Both the position numbers and the translations under genes were made by a program. This document shows, in pieces, positions 34,973 to 48,686 of a stretch of DNA of 64,000 nucleotides; position 1 is the first letter of the stretch; each line of letters starts with the position of its first letter. The notes under the pieces are model-generated. The model did no database searches. It was not told the DNA's origin and saw only the letters and a list, made by a program, of their open reading frames with translations. This DNA comes from Ecdyonurus torrentis (lineage: Eukaryota > Arthropoda > Insecta > Ephemeroptera > Heptageniidae), in assembly GCA_949318235.1 (NCBI GenBank), contig OX439131.1:13387428-13451427 (forward strand). The letters run 5' to 3'.

Positions 34973-37218
34973 GTAAGTCGGTCATCAAAGTCCCAATCCC
35001 ATACAATTGAACTTCAAACTAGATTTTTTTTTCTATTGAAATTTGACAGCTTAAGAAAAATTTATTAATTCAACCAGTATAATTAATTTCTGATTTATTT
35101 AATTAAAACTTTATTCAACTTTCATACAAACTTTATACTAAAGAGAAAAAAATATGAATTTCAGTTCATTTGTCAAGATTTGCAAAGATTGTAGACACTT
35201 TGAGAGAACGTGAACAGAATTTGCTAAGTTTTTGGAAAAGATCTGTTGGGACTTAGTGGTATATGGAGGGGAATATTTCGTGATCGTGCTTTTGAGACTT
35301 GTGGAAGGTTGTCTACCTTCTTTGGATAACATTGAAATTCTGATAATCATAATAAAAACATGTGAAGGGGAAAAAAAAAAAAAAAGAAAAGAAAAAAGAA
35401 AAGAAAAGAAATAACTTTTAAATTTTGAGACAGTTTTTAATATTTTTTGTTTAAATGACATACTATTTTATACACGCAATCTAAAATTAGATAAATTTGA
35501 TGAGGAAAAAAAATCAAGATTAAATTTAATTAAAATTTTTAATTTATTTTCTTAAGACAAATAAGGTAATTTTTAATCCTTTAAAAATTCCGTCATCTTT
35601 AATCTTTTAATACAATACTCATTAAACATTGCTAGTAAAGCAGGATTTTTAAAAAAAAAAATTTGTAAAAATAAATGATATTACATCACATCAGGTATAA
35701 GTAATAATAAAATTAAAAATAGCTACGGTAAAAAAATATATAATATATATATTCATGATAACGTATATTAAAAAGCTCATAATGATAAACTAAAAATATT
35801 CCAAAAATATATTTTTTTTTCTATGCTCTTTCAACACTTCATTATAAAAAAAAAATTAACTAACATCTTCTCCAGTTTATTTAGTAACACCAAATAAAAA
35901 TTATTTTTAGCATAATATAATATTATATAAAAATTTCCAGTGTTAGTTGAGCCAATTATATACTAAATGTGACCACATTAATGTAATTAACTCCCTTGAG
36001 ATGAGGCGTCAGTTACAACAAGGTCAGACATAAAATGTCAGTTGTTTCTCAAAGTGTTAGTTATCTAGCTAGCTAGAGGTGTGGGAGTTGTCGGTAACCA
36101 GGTGTTAGCTAGTAGCTATGTAAAAGTAAAGTGGCTCTTGGCCAGCGACAGGAGAGAAGACACACTTACTTGCTGCTACACTTCCAGTAGTATGTTTGCT
36201 TGGCAATGAACCAGTATCCAGCATCAATTCTAAAAAGATGTTAGCCAACCTATAATATTAGTGTTGGCATTCAAAGACTATACCCTTCAACTCTAGTGCT
36301 GAATAATCATATGTTATTACAACACACAAATATCGTTTAACTCAAGCCAATAAAATTTTATGGTTAAGTTTATTGAGAAAAAAAATTTATATAATTAATT
36401 TTTTTATTCTTTCTTATATGGTTTTGATTTATATAAGTTTAAAGATTTGAATACGGAAATATAATTTTAAAAAATAATGAGACTTTTTAAGAAAAGTAAT
36501 TTTAAAAGTTTTGTGAAGTTTCAAATTAATTTCTTATGATGAAAAGAGATTAATACTATTTTAAAATCGATGTTGTATTCCCCGTGTGTATTTATACAAT
36601 AAAAATCTTTACAGGAAGAGGGACACAATTTTTTTTTCTCTATACCAATCTTGAGTTAAATTGTGAACACGGCGTGGATTTAGTGCGCAATGTATTTGTT
36701 CAGTCGCAATGGCATTAAATCTTATTAACACGGAGACAACCACGTAATTTATAGCTCTTGTTAAATAATTTATCTTCAGTCAACACAAAGAAAAAAATGT
36801 AATTAAGACAAATGTAAAATTAATTGGAGGGTATTACAATTATTTCTAGGTTCCCAAAACAATCAATTATTAATTTTTTCTTGTAAGTTGTAATTTTGTT
36901 TTTCATGCTGCCATTAAGAATTAATAGAAATTATTTTCTAACAACATTATATAACCTTATTTTGCTTTTATTTTTCATTTGCTCTTTTAGAGCAGGGTTG
37001 CTTTTTTTATATCTCAGTTTATACATTTCTTCATGTTTTTCATGCAACTTTAGCATCACTTAATGCATTCAGTGCGCTCTCTAAATCCATTATAATATTC
37101 GCGAGCTACCTAAATGCGTATATATATCTCAAAAAATAAAAAGTAAGGAGTGAGGGTGGGTGCTTTTTTTTTTTCTTTTTGGGGTGACGTGTGTGCTGTT
37201 GAGAGTCTGACATTTGAA

Positions 37219-37221
<3 letters not shown>

Positions 37222-37309
<88 letters not shown>
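37222..37309 (+). repeat. (GA)n microsatellite, in intron 1 of the candidate gene
   Basis: A GA run of about 88 bp about 2.2 kb downstream of the candidate exon, flanked by moderately GC-rich sequence on its right (37310-37380). Confidence 0.96.
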
Positions 37310-37312
<3 letters not shown>

Positions 37313-38057
37313 TTGCGGTGTCCCACGCCTCACCGATTACCCCGTTTACTCGTCGCTTGCTTTCAGTCAGAGTCTCTGCATTGTTTTAATACTACAAACA
37401 GCATTTTTATGTTCTTGTTTTTAAATACATCGTTTTTTTTTTCTCTGTTTGTTCTTCTTATGCAAATAAAAAATAAATGATATGTTAACTAAAATACATT
37501 TTTTTCTCTTATATATAGAACAGTGCTTCTTTATTAAGCACCTACACAATTTTCATACTATATGTTAAAAAAATCTGACAAGATCAAAATTTGAATTTTA
37601 AATATTTTCACATAAGTTTCACATGCATCACAAAAAAAAAAAAAAAAAAAAAAAAATAGCGTTTGACTAAAAAACTTTATCTCTGAGTCATCTTCTTTTC
37701 AAACAGCTTTTAAACATTTTGAAAAAATAAAATAAATGGAGCTTTATAAAAACCATACGGTATATTATATTTTATATTAAAAAAAAAGGGTTGAAAATTT
37801 CAATATGAATATTATATTTAACTATTCATTTTGAGTTAACGTAAATATGTACTATTTTATTTATTGTTAGCCAAAAACAGGCTTACGCTCAATACATTGA
37901 TCAATGCAGGCTACACTTCTCCTTACCTCTTAAGTAAAATCGCTCACCGGACATGATGCATGCTGTTAATAAAAATTATATTATATATTATGCAAGTTAC
38001 TTGATATTTTTAGTTGCGTTCAGTATTTTTTTCTAACAAATTTCGTATATAACCTTG

Positions 38058-38367
38058 CTATACTCGACTCAAAAAACCTCAGTCAATTTAAATCGGGCAT
38101 GCCTACACTAGAAATCACGTAAGGATGTGGGCGATTTATCGATTCCCCCTGGGCAGCCAATAGACGCTCTAGCTTTCAAGGACACTAGGAGGTGGGGTAA
38201 TGTTAACTAAATGGAGAGCTTTTAGGCGTTCTCTTATTGGTCGCATCCTTACGTAGCGCGGACTGTAAAGTATCGCCCATTGTCACATTTGAGGAGAAAG
38301 GGGGCGGCTGGGCGATACCGTAAAAGGTCGAACGGCAGGTAACTCAGGTTTTTTGAGTCGAGTATAG
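38058..38367. mobile_element. 310-bp TIR element (MITE-like), GC-rich, TA-flanked
   Basis: The ends read CTATACTCGACTCAAAAAAC and its reverse complement, forming terminal inverted repeats of about 26 bp with one mismatch. Inside, a second inverted pair (CGTAAGGATG with CCAATAGACG, against CATCCTTACG with TATTGG) and GGGCGAT blocks make the whole element foldable. Its G+C is far above the flanks. The dinucleotide TA lies at both tips, which would fit a Tc1/mariner-type TA duplication, but no transposase is present, so the superfamily is inferred. There is no coding frame of note. Confidence 0.72.
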
Positions 38368-38881
38368 ATGATGAGAAGCAAGACTTCCCGATGTTATAAC
38401 ATCAGTATGTTGAAAAAAAATTGTAACATCAGTAAATATGTATGTATTAGAGAAGAGAACAAGTTTTTAGTTGTTAATTGAACGTGGTGAGCGTCAACTT
38501 GATCAAGAAATATAACACAAGATATCAGGATATCAAAGATAACAGGTATGAGGTGAACAAAGCGCTGAAATACCAGACAGGAGAATGGGCATACAGTGTT
38601 GCTTTTCTTTCTATTGTTGTGCAACTTTATGAATTCATATCGGTACATAAAATCATACATAATTATAAAAAAGTACATATAGAATCAAAATTTCCAATCA
38701 TAAACGAATTTTAATGTGGTATTATATAATATTATGATTGTGTCAAATAATGGTATTTAGTTATAACTTTTTACAACGGTAAGAAAAGTAAAGTTATATT
38801 ATACAATATTTATGAGTAAAAAATATCGCAGCCAAAAAAAAAAAAAAGCTTTTATACACATATAATATATTTCTTTATCAG

Positions 38882-38882
<1 letters not shown>

Positions 38883-38920
<38 letters not shown>
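38883..38920 (+). repeat. (GA)n microsatellite
   Basis: A GA run of about 38 bp. Confidence 0.94.
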
Positions 38921-38924
<4 letters not shown>

Positions 38925-40065
38925 TTTTCATCAAGTACAGACTATAAAACACAAGTAAAATTATCCAATTCACACTCGCAAAAACATGAATACCTATACA
39001 AAAAAAAAAAATATAAATAAACATACAAAGAGAATTTTATAGAATTTGTTCCCCCACCCCTAACTGTTATATTTTAATATTTCTGGTAAGCCGTAATTGG
39101 CATAAAATTGCAATTTTATGTTATAGTAAGCAAGGCAGTTTGTTAAGCTAAAGATATCAAGTTTATTACTTCATTTTACGTACAAAACGTAGATCTAATG
39201 TTCGTCTTTTAAGATTGTAAACTTACGCTATTTCGTTCTTCTTTTTTTTTTTTTTACGTATTTAATGTCACGTTAAACCTGCGGGCAACACTTGGTGAGC
39301 AAAACACCGAATATTAATTTCATTTTTTTTTATTGCTTTTGCATCCGTCAAAAGTAACATAATATAATTTATATATAAAAAAAACTATGCTGTCAAGTGC
39401 TCGTAAATAATATTTTTACTAAAAGTATATACAACTTTTTATCAAAGACAAGACTATGTATGAATATTTTGCAAGGAGAGTTTTAGTTTGCTTTTTACAT
39501 CGAGGTGATTAAGGTTGGTATATCAAGTATACATTCCTCGGAAATATATACGTTTTATATCATAACTCAAAATTAAATGTAATTTATATCTAAAAGTCTT
39601 TGAAAGGCTATTTATTGCGTAAATACAAAATATAAATAAACATACAAGTCAATTTAATTTATATTTAATTAGAATTATTAATATTTTAACTTATTCAAAC
39701 TAATAAAAATTATATAATATTAATTAAAGAAAAAATGAACTTATTATTCTTATAATTTTTTTTTAATAATACACAATACAATTTTTGTGTTTTATTTTTA
39801 ATTATTTAAAAAAATAAAATACAATCAAAACTTTGTGATTATTTAGAAAGAAATCATTAAGTTTAAAACGATTCTCTTTCTATGGTATATAGAAGATTTT
39901 TATCATATAATTTTTATTCACCTTGTCATCAACAAAGAATGCCAACAAAGTTTGATTAAGTATCGTGATTGGTAAGAGAATTATATCATTCAAAGTAAAA
40001 CCTGATCGTTATAATATATTAAACTTTCTCTATGTATATGTAGATATATATATAGATATACTCAC

Positions 40066-40066
<1 letters not shown>

Positions 40067-40103
<37 letters not shown>
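40067..40103. repeat. (TA)n microsatellite
   Basis: A TA run of about 37 bp following a degenerate GATATATATA stretch. Confidence 0.93.
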
Positions 40104-40105
<2 letters not shown>

Positions 40106-41342
40106 TTTTGTATTGAAGTACCACCGCGAAACATGATGACAAAACATATAGAGACATATATAGAGGTGTATAGTATAGAACATTGTATGTGTGATCGTTA
40201 TCGTTATTGCAAGCAATATTTATTAATGACATCAAACTAACGTATAACGTCGTCACCCAACCACCACCATCACTTTACAATGCAATACAAACAATAAATT
40301 TCAAAATTACTCATGATGCTCGTAAATTTGCTATTCACTTTCAATAAAGTTTAGTTTTCAGCTTAATGAGCAATGAAAATGAAACATAAAATATGCCGAC
40401 GTTATATTATAGAGTATGGTAAGGTTTACGCATAAATATATACTTTGTTTTAATATTATATATACGTACAAGCCTGATGGTGTTAAATATTAATAAAACA
40501 CATATATACTGCCGAGTTTAAGAAGAACAAAACATTGAGTTGTAGTATAATATGTATAATGTGTATAGCTGTATGTTATGGAAATACAGTAATAATTATT
40601 ATGTCAGATACGGCATCAAAAGGATTTATTAAAAACTTATTAGATATATTTTTAATATTTCAAAAAAAAGGGGGAAAATTTTAGAACATCAACCTTGACT
40701 GAAATTAGAAATTAATTCAACAGAAAATTTTTGCTGCATAATAAAATTTAAATTTAATATGAAAAAGTAGCTTTTACTGCATTATAAACATATAAAAAAA
40801 GCACTTTTTTAAACTATGCAATGTGCATGTAGCCAATAAGCACGTCAAATGAGCGTCTCTTGAAATCCTTTAAATATGAAAACTTAAATTCACACCTTTA
40901 AATCTTGGCCAAATATATATATTTTTTAAACTTATAATAAGGATTCATTTGTAGGCTTAATTAAGTTTTATTTAATGCAAATTGTATACACAGCAATTAC
41001 ATCTAATTTAGTAAATAAGAGAAGAGCAAAGTTGTAAGACTAATTAGTTGTATCGATGAGCTCTTCATTACGAACTGACATGCTAATATACTAGATAGCT
41101 GAGTAAACTCATCTCTATTCAACCGGCTTAAAATTAACTAATTAGTAAGAGAAAGACGATTATATAGTAGATGCAATCATGGTAATGTACAGTTGTAATA
41201 AGATCATACTCAGATTTACTTCATGAAAAACAAATACTTTTTTTTTTGTCTTTGGTGAATGTAATTATAAAAAATATTAGAAATTTGGTTACAAAAAAAG
41301 TAAAAATAAAAAGTAGAGAATTATTAAGTTGCTGATGGCAGG

Positions 41343-41431
41343 GGGAGAGAGAGAGAAAAACAGAGAGAGAGAGAATTAATTTTTCTTCATATTCCGGTTG
41401 GGTGGTCTCAAGTTCTAATTCTCATTGATAC

Positions 41432-41475
<44 letters not shown>
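41343..41475. repeat. (GA)n and (CT)n in inverted arrangement
   Basis: GA-rich 41343-41374 and CT run 41436-41475 are complementary and 61 bp apart, so the pair could fold into a hairpin. A similar pair lies at 15491-15548. Confidence 0.85.
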
Positions 41476-41479
<4 letters not shown>

Positions 41480-42719
41480 CTCATCTTTCTCAATTTCATG
41501 CAGCTGCATATCCTTAGAGGATTTCTATCAAAAAAAAAAAAATAATATAAAATTTCAAAAAACCACTACTTTTACTCTCATTTACATCCTTTAAAAATAA
41601 AATCTTTTATTTCCTGATATTAAATGCAAAGTAAATATAAATGATTTATTTTACTTTGATATGTAGCCACACAAAGTTTTTACATAAATGTATAACAAAT
41701 TTTAATTAGTGTATTTTTATTAAAAATTAATGGTGAAACAATTTTATTTTTTTATTAATAACATTTGAAATAAAAACAAAAAAGATTTAATAAAATATTT
41801 ATTACAATTTATCACACGCAAGTAAAAAAAAAAAAGAAAAAAGAAAAAAAATGTTATCAGTATAACTGATGAAAAATAATATAACAGATTTTTGTCGAAA
41901 GTAATTTAAAAGTTAAAAATAATAAAATATGCTAATTAAAATATATGCACTATCCAGTGATATTTAATAACTCTGTTAGTTTGTAAATATATTATTACTA
42001 GTATTGACTCTATTGACATGGTATTAATTACTTGCGTTATTCATTGGATCTAGAAAAAAAAATTGTGTTGACATTTCACATTTCTATTGATCTTCTTTAT
42101 TTACTCACCAGTAAAAGGATGGATTTCAGAAAAATAAAATATAAAAATATTAAATTTAAAAATATTTTTTTCATGGCAAAATTTACTTATAGCTTCAGAA
42201 TTACAATGAAGAAATTGTTTTGATATATATGTTCTCTATACTTTTAACTATAAATTTTTTATATTACTAAAATTAACAGCTAAAAATTAAAATTTCATTG
42301 CAATTCATTAAAAATTTATTATCACTTCCTATTAATCTTTCTCCCTAAATTCATTCATTATTTGTTAATAATTTTACGTTGGTTCTAAAAGTTATTTTGT
42401 TCTTGCTGCATATGTGTTGACAGAAGGGAATGAAGTGTCAACGCACAAACTAATGTCCCAAGATACTTTAACTTTGATCCCCAAGTGAGCCCTATATCAG
42501 ATGCCCACAAATCGCAATTTATTTCACTCACAAATTTACTTACGTGACTCAAATTGTATAGCTCTTTTTTATGCATGACTATAAAATGTAACATTAGATA
42601 AGATATAAAAAAGGGGGAAAAGAAAGAAAGAGAAAGAGAGAAAAAAAATCTTATGTACCTGTAAGTAAATTATAAAATCCTAACCTAAAAATCCGTCTGG
42701 CAAAGTTAGCATATAACTT

Positions 42720-42736
42720 TTCTCTCTCTCTCTCTC

Positions 42737-42770
<34 letters not shown>
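42720..42770 (+). repeat. (CT)n microsatellite
   Basis: A CT run of about 50 bp with one CAC interruption. Confidence 0.94.
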
Positions 42771-42774
<4 letters not shown>

Positions 42775-44562
42775 ACATCCCCTCTTTTTTTCTTTCCATC
42801 TTCTTTTTTCTGCTGCCTAATCTAATCTAAGTTGGAAAAAGTTGGTACTTATTAAAGTTGGCTTGGCGCTTTTGGTGTCTGGGGAACAAGCCATGAAATA
42901 CGACTCGCATTTGCATTTCTGCAGCCAAACTAATATTATTTTATATAATAATACGAGAAAATCGTCTACTTCTCTTGCTTCTCTGTGTATAAGTTTGTTA
43001 TGTGCTTACATTATAACAAATCCTAGTGGCATAATTTTCTTTAAACCACAGTGCAATTAAAACTTGTAACAATAAAATACTTATGTGACAAAACATTGAT
43101 ATCGTTTTGGTGGCATGTTTTTCAAGCCTCAAAAATCTTAAATTCTCTTATGTATTGTAAAACTATTTTACGCACTTAATATGCTATTCGTATACATACT
43201 ATGTCTTTTAACTTTAAACTAATTTATTATATTATAATATAAAGTTACATAGTAAATTTATTTTAACATATTATTTTTTATTTTAATATAAAAATTATTC
43301 TACGTAAAAAAAAAAAAACATAATAAAACTTTGATTTTAATTGCTTTAAAATTGTAATTCTAGTTAAAATAAATTTTAATTTAAAAAGGTAGGAATTAAA
43401 AAAAAACTATATTAATTAATTGTATTTATATTAATTACATTAAATACATTTGAATAAAAAAATACATGACAGTGAAAATAATTTAACAATTTAGCACTGC
43501 ACTAAAATGTAATTTGCGTCACTTTTAATTACACATAAAATTTGTGTCCACTTTTAAATACGTATAATGTATATATATTTTTTATATATCTGTGTATCTA
43601 CAATGATACAATTAGAGTTTTTGGAAGTTTATACGTATATTTTTATAGCAAGTAAAAAGTAATTGTAGTATGTAGATAATGTACTATATAAAAACAAAAC
43701 AATGGACATAACATTATTTATCAGCACGTATGTATATGATTCTCTGATAATGTTTTAATTCTGCAACAATTTTGTTATTAAAACCACATCAACCCTTAAG
43801 GTCGTAAATCCTTAGAGTATGACATACACGCATGTAATTTTTTACTCAGTACAAAATTTAAATTCATTTATTAAAATAAACAAGGAAAATTTTATAACCA
43901 CATGATAATAAATTTTAAGAAGTGATATTTTATATAATATACAGAATTTTTTAAAACTGTGTGAACTTTTTTTTTTTTTTTTTAAAGATGTTAAATTAAA
44001 TTGGTCAACTAAATTTTTCTAGTTTTGAAAATTTAAATTTTAGTCGTGTGTGAAAAAAAATTGTGTGGAATTTTTTTTTTTTTGTAAATCGCTATAGCTT
44101 TAGAGAGAGAGAGAGAGAGAGAGAGAGAATCATTCTTCATAGCAAAAGCAAAAAGAGAGAATAAAAAAAAAAAAAGCAATGAATTTAATTATATAATTTT
44201 AGAATTATAGTTAAAAGAGGCCACTTATTAAATTAATTCTACATTTTTGTTAACAAGTGTAATCTATTTTTATTAATATTTGGAAAAAGAAATTAATTTT
44301 ATCAGTGTGAAATAAATGTAATTCAACTATCGTTCAAATAAAAGTATGTAAGTTTGTTTTCACAATTATCACTAAACATATTTTTACATCAAAGGAAAGT
44401 TTTGTTTTAAGTTTAATTTTACAATTAATTTTAATATTAAATTCACTTAAAAACTCTAAAATTTTGGTGTAATAATAACGCAGAATATTTTAAAGAAACA
44501 TTTTTAAATAAGTATTTTCTTAAACTTGTTTCTCAAGTGTTTCACTTGTGTGTGTTGTGGGT

Positions 44563-44669
<107 letters not shown>

Positions 44670-44822
44670 CACCCATACACACACGCGTACACACTACACA
44701 CTTTATATTTTACGTATACATACTATACATAATACTAACTTGAAGAAAAGTTTGTACCCATAGTTTTACATTTTCATGTTGTTTTTCTTGCATTAATTCT
44801 ATAGTGTACAAAAACATAACAT

Positions 44823-44824
<2 letters not shown>

Positions 44825-44903
<79 letters not shown>
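44825..44903 (+). repeat. (CT)n microsatellite
   Basis: A CT run of about 79 bp followed by CCCACACACA. Confidence 0.96.
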
Positions 44904-44904
<1 letters not shown>

Positions 44905-46984
44905 ACACACAAACACTATATGAAATACAAGTTATCTCACAGTGGGACGCTTAGTGATGAGTTAGTTATACTGCAGTTAGGGTAGGTACTTAACCAGTAT
45001 GGCTCTAGAAGCGACAATTAGTGGCCATTCTAAGCACTATCGTAAATAATAAAGACTTAAGGTGATGATAATTATGGTTTATATAATCATTTTAATAATA
45101 ATAAAAAAAAATCTATATGAATATTGCCCAAAATATTATATATTTTTCCCATGCTTATTGCTACAGGTGGGCATATATAAAATTTATATACCCACTAGTG
45201 AATACATTATATAGTTAGATTATCTTTAGAATGAAGTTGTGTTATTATCATCATTTATATGCAGAAAATAATGAAAATATGATACAAGAAAAAAAATTGA
45301 AAGTTTTTTTTTTGTCAACGGGATAAATAAATAGAAAATATATTAAAAATTGGTAATATTTATGTAAATTACATATCTTACATAAAATTTTGCTTCTATT
45401 CTATTATATTGTATATATTCTTATCATTTCCTGTTCGATAATCATAATAAAAAAAATAAAGAACAATTTGTCACTTTGATGTTTTTCTTTTTCTTTCTTC
45501 TTCTTCCTTTTCTCTATCAATGTAAGTGGCTGGTTCAGTTGATAAAACCTTTGTTCCTGAATGCGTCTTTTATCAAATGTTTTTTTTTTCTTTTGACAAT
45601 AATAATGACCACTATTTCTTTACTTTTATTTGACTTCTTTTGACTGTAATGCAAACTCATTTATGATATGTATCGGCAATTTTAAGCGTCAATATTTTGA
45701 TGCTTATATAGTAAACCAATACATTAAAGATTTTGCTGATTATTTTCTTCTGCATGTTAAATTTTAATAATAAATATAATATATATATTTTTTTTACCTT
45801 ATATTAAATTAAGTTTACCGCAATATTAAAAAAATATGTATACTGTATAATAATATATGTATATATGAAAATTTTCTTTTGATCTTATCTAAAAGGTTGA
45901 TCTTTTTAATGCTTTGAAAATGACTATTTTAAGATGAGCTATCAAGTAAAAAGTAAAAGAGAAATAAGGTTGAAGTTTAAATTAAGTAGCATCAAAATGA
46001 GGAAATTTCTATGAGACTATTTAAAATGTTTACATAAACTTTCAAAAGAAGTTTAATTAGGTAAACGGAAATAATAAGACACTTTTTTTTTAGTGATAAG
46101 TGATAAGATATTTTTTAATTTATTTTTTTGTGTGTTTATTTTTAACTTAAAAGAAAAATTGATAATGTGAATGTTGTAAAATGTAAAAAAAAAAAAATAA
46201 TAATAATAATAATAAAACAGGATAAAATAAGTGTAGGATTATCGTCAGTGTTGATCTTTCGGCTCATTAAGTAGGCGCGACTTTGAAGTCTACAAATAGA
46301 AATAAATCTTTTGTCTTGCATTGTTACATATAAAGTGTGTGTGAGTGTGTAGAGAGAAATAGAGAGAGAGAGAGAGAGAGAGAGAATCGTCGTTTCATTT
46401 GTTTTTGTTTTGTTAAGCATTAAAATACAATACCGGGGTTAGCATTGTATAACCCAACAGCCGGAACTTTGTTCCAGTCATTTATTTTTTAAAGTCATTT
46501 GTGTGGCAATTAAAGCTGCACCGCATCGCAACTTTATCGATTTATTTTCAAACTATAATAGGAATAATAATAATAAATAATAATAATGTAAATACATACA
46601 TGTATGTAATATTAGAGAAATCTATAACAATATACATCAAAGGTGAAATTTTATATTCTTTTCTTTATTAATTATTTGTAATAGTAATTTATTTAATTAA
46701 ATAGCACACTTTGTTAAAATTAAATATTTACATTTATATATATATTTTTAATATGAATTTCTTTTGTAGTTTTATGTAAAAAAAAGAAGAGATAAAGCAA
46801 CAAAGAAAAAAAAAAGAGTGCACTGATGGTTTTTAATACTTGTGTTTGTCCAATTATATCTGGTGATTACTGGTACAAAGTGCTGCGATGTTTTGTCGTT
46901 ATTTATTGTGTTGTAAGGGAGGCTGGCTGGCAGGCAGGCAGCAGTCATTACTGGGAGCAAGCACGATCATTTCAGTCCAGGAAT

Positions 46985-47012
46985 GCTCTCTCTCTCTCTC
47001 TCTCTCTCTCTA
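46985..47012 (+). repeat. (CT)n microsatellite
   Basis: A CT run of about 28 bp inside a GC-richer stretch (46915-47105) that also holds GGCT/GGCA repeats and CTCACT repeats. Confidence 0.9.
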
Positions 47013-47305
47013 GTTTTCTTGCTACCGCAGTACTAAAGCTTAGCTGATGCTGCTATTATTATCCGCCACCCTCACACTCTCTCTCACTCACTCACTCTCA
47101 CGCCTAGGAAAAAGGTCCACATAGAAGGAATACATGTATGAGAACAGATAAGCTTAAAGCCAAGTGGTCACCTATTACTAGGCAAAAGTAACTTTTTTAA
47201 ATTTAAATTTTTGTAAAAGTGTCATCAAAGTTAATCCTTTAGAGTATTATGCTTGTAATTCTCCATTATGACAAGAGACTTAAGTCTTTTGCTCTAATGG
47301 GAGAA

Positions 47306-47310
<5 letters not shown>

Positions 47311-47364
<54 letters not shown>
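47311..47364 (+). repeat. (GA)n microsatellite
   Basis: A GA run of about 54 bp with AAAG interruptions at its left edge. Confidence 0.95.
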
Positions 47365-47366
<2 letters not shown>

Positions 47367-47833
47367 AATCTCATTAATGCTTCAACACATTACAAAATCT
47401 AATACTATATGTAGATGAAAACATTGTGCATATAATATGTTTTTTAAAATTTAAAATCATACTAAACATATTTTACAAATGAGACATTATAATGAAAGTA
47501 AATAATTTCTAATATAAAGTAATTTAATAAAATGAGGCATTCTATGATGTTTAAATTATTATGTTGAAAATAGAATGAAGTTTTGAACTTTGTGTGCACG
47601 TTGCGTACCTCAAATATTTGTCCAACGGTCTGTGCTTGAATCGTGTGGATATTTTGTCTCTACTAAATAAAACAAACATAGCAAACAAACCCTGCATAGA
47701 ATATTAATAATCTACTCTTTCAACAAACTACATCAAATCACATCACAAAATGCATTCGTTCATAATTCAACTTTGTATAAAAATGTTGACGTCAGAAAAT
47801 TTAAGGAAATTTACATTTTATAACACACACATA

Positions 47834-47953
<120 letters not shown>

Positions 47954-48190
47954 TACATTGTGTAAAATGAAATTGATTGAAATTTATTTTCAATATAAAA
48001 ATCTATAAAAAAGCATAAACAAAATGCTTTTAGATAAAACTACTGTACATTATTATTATTATTTGCATTTCAATAACATAACAAAGTAGTATGTAATTAT
48101 ATAGTTAATAGAAAAGTACTAACAAAATATTCAATCAAAAGTACGTAAAACATTTTTATATCTAAGAGGAAATAAAAAAAAGGGGCCATA

Positions 48191-48235
48191 ATGCGTTATC
48201 GTCGTTTTAGATGCTAAACGAGAAGGTTAACGCAT
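48191..48235 (+). other. 45-bp imperfect hairpin
   Basis: ATGCGTTA pairs with TAACGCAT (8 bp), then a small internal loop, then TCGTTTTAG pairs with CTAAACGA with one bulge around ATG. It is too short for a typical microRNA precursor. No terminator or gene is adjacent. Confidence 0.35.
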
Positions 48236-48544
48236 CATCTTGGCTTTCTTTTTACAGGTTTATTTTCCAGCTTAGTCTTCTTGTTTTTTTTATCCAATTG
48301 ACAGCAAGAAAAAAAAAAAAACAGATATAAAAAACATCACAAAAATTGCCTTAACTCAATCCTTATATAATATATAATAAAAATATCACCATAAATGCTA
48401 TAAATTATTTAATATTTTTCATTTAAAAATTATTACCAATAAATCTGTAAAATAAAAATCTCGCACTGTGCAATCAAAATTTTATGTCATGTTTTTGTAA
48501 TAGTTTTATTTTATTACCCCTTCCCTTTACTCTGCGTGTATGTA

Positions 48545-48686
<142 letters not shown>

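Noticed and set aside
36000..36250. Complex patch with TAGCTAGCTAG and several GTTAG repeats, considered as an exon
   Set aside because: Stops occur in all frames and there are no paired splice sites. It may be regulatory, but nothing specific can be claimed.
38394..38714. Overlapping frames of 94 and 78 residues on opposite strands
   Set aside because: No recognisable motif, no splice or start context, and they lie just right of the TIR element. Treated as chance.
42842..43060. 72-residue frame after a CT repeat
   Set aside because: Slightly higher complexity but no splice boundaries or motifs; not supported as an exon.
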